The notes below the pieces were generated by a model that was not told the DNA's origin, made no database searches, and was given only the letters and a program-made list of their open reading frames with translations. The translations under genes were made by a program, and so were the position numbers. From assembly GCA_028678445.1 (NCBI GenBank), contig JAJRDJ010000216.1, positions 1-6,499 on the forward strand: DNA of 6,499 nt, in the 5' to 3' direction. This document shows, piece by piece, positions 6,316 to 6,499 of this stretch (position 1 is its first letter; every line of letters starts with the position of its first letter). This stretch comes from Methylococcaceae bacterium (GTDB lineage Bacteria; Pseudomonadota; Gammaproteobacteria; Methylococcales; Methylococcaceae).

Positions 6316-6499
6316 ATGCCGGTCCGTTTGCCTCTCTCAGGTCCGGCTCAGGATATGGTCGATGCGATGAACATAGCGATTCTCGGCACTGGGCGTGTGG
6401 GTTCCGCCCTGGCCCATGCCATCGTACTCAAACAGCTCTGTGATCATCTGATGATCGCCGGTCGCAGCATGTCGAAGGCTCGGGGAGACGCGCTCGATC
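6316..6499 (+). CDS. Malate/lactate dehydrogenase-like protein, N-terminal part (runs off window)
   Basis: Only 61 residues are inside the window. Residues 19-61 form the first half of a Rossmann fold as found in the malate/L-lactate dehydrogenase family: NIAILGTGRVGSALAHAI (19-36) with the GxGxxG nucleotide-binding motif (Gly24, Gly26, Gly29), followed by a second strand and the KARGDALD segment (54-61), corresponding to the family's KAEGDALDL. At the end of strand two, where NAD-dependent members have an Asp that binds the adenosine ribose, this protein has Gly49-Arg50-Ser51, which suggests NADP(H). A strong ribosome binding site AAGGAG (6306-6311) precedes ATG 6316, and an in-frame TAG lies at 6289-6291. 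Starting there gives 17 residues before the fold; ATG 6367 would give the usual family start but has no clear ribosome binding site. The exact substrate cannot be told from this fragment. Confidence 0.8.
   Translation, partial: MPVRLPLSGPAQDMVDAMNIAILGTGRVGSALAHAIVLKQLCDHLMIAGRSMSKARGDALD

Noticed and set aside
1..6499. Search for CRISPR repeats, transposases, tRNAs, toxin-antitoxin pairs and phage genes
   Set aside because: No repeated spacer pattern, transposase motif, tRNA fold or paired small genes could be recognised by eye in this window.

Overview
This window looks like a housekeeping segment of a GC-rich gammaproteobacterial chromosome. The evidence is the gene order mfd end, 4.5S SRP RNA, dnaX, ybaB, recR, and protein sequences that follow the proteobacterial families closely. 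I cannot name the genus from the sequence.

Left part (1-4382): all features are on the + strand. The C-terminal third of the transcription-repair coupling factor Mfd is followed by a short gap holding the gene for the 4.5S signal recognition particle RNA, which has its own clear sigma-70-type promoter. Then come dnaX (clamp-loader subunit of DNA polymerase III), a YbaB/EbfC nucleoid protein gene, recR (recombinational repair) and a HinT-like histidine-triad nucleotide hydrolase. dnaX, ybaB and recR lie 22-29 bases apart and probably form one transcript for replication and repair; the HIT gene follows 56 bases later.

Middle part (4383-5130): two hairpins without T-tracts separate the HIT gene from a convergent minus-strand gene. 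That gene encodes a 154-residue protein of unknown function with one N-terminal membrane segment, and it looks less GC-rich than its neighbours. A 200-base divergent intergenic region follows.

Right part (5131-6499): a + strand gene encodes a 5'-nucleotidase of the cN-I type (HAD fold), related to animal cytosolic AMP 5'-nucleotidase IA. After it is a 279-base gap that I read as holding, on the minus strand, a decayed fragment of a UgpC/MalK-type sugar ABC transporter ATPase. The gap ends in a strong hairpin upstream of a truncated malate/lactate dehydrogenase-like gene. In that protein the usual NAD-binding Asp is replaced by Gly-Arg-Ser, which suggests a preference for NADP(H).

I found no CRISPR array, phage, transposase, tRNA or defence system. 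The least ordinary points are the ABC-ATPase relic, the predicted cofactor switch in the dehydrogenase and the unrecognised membrane protein.
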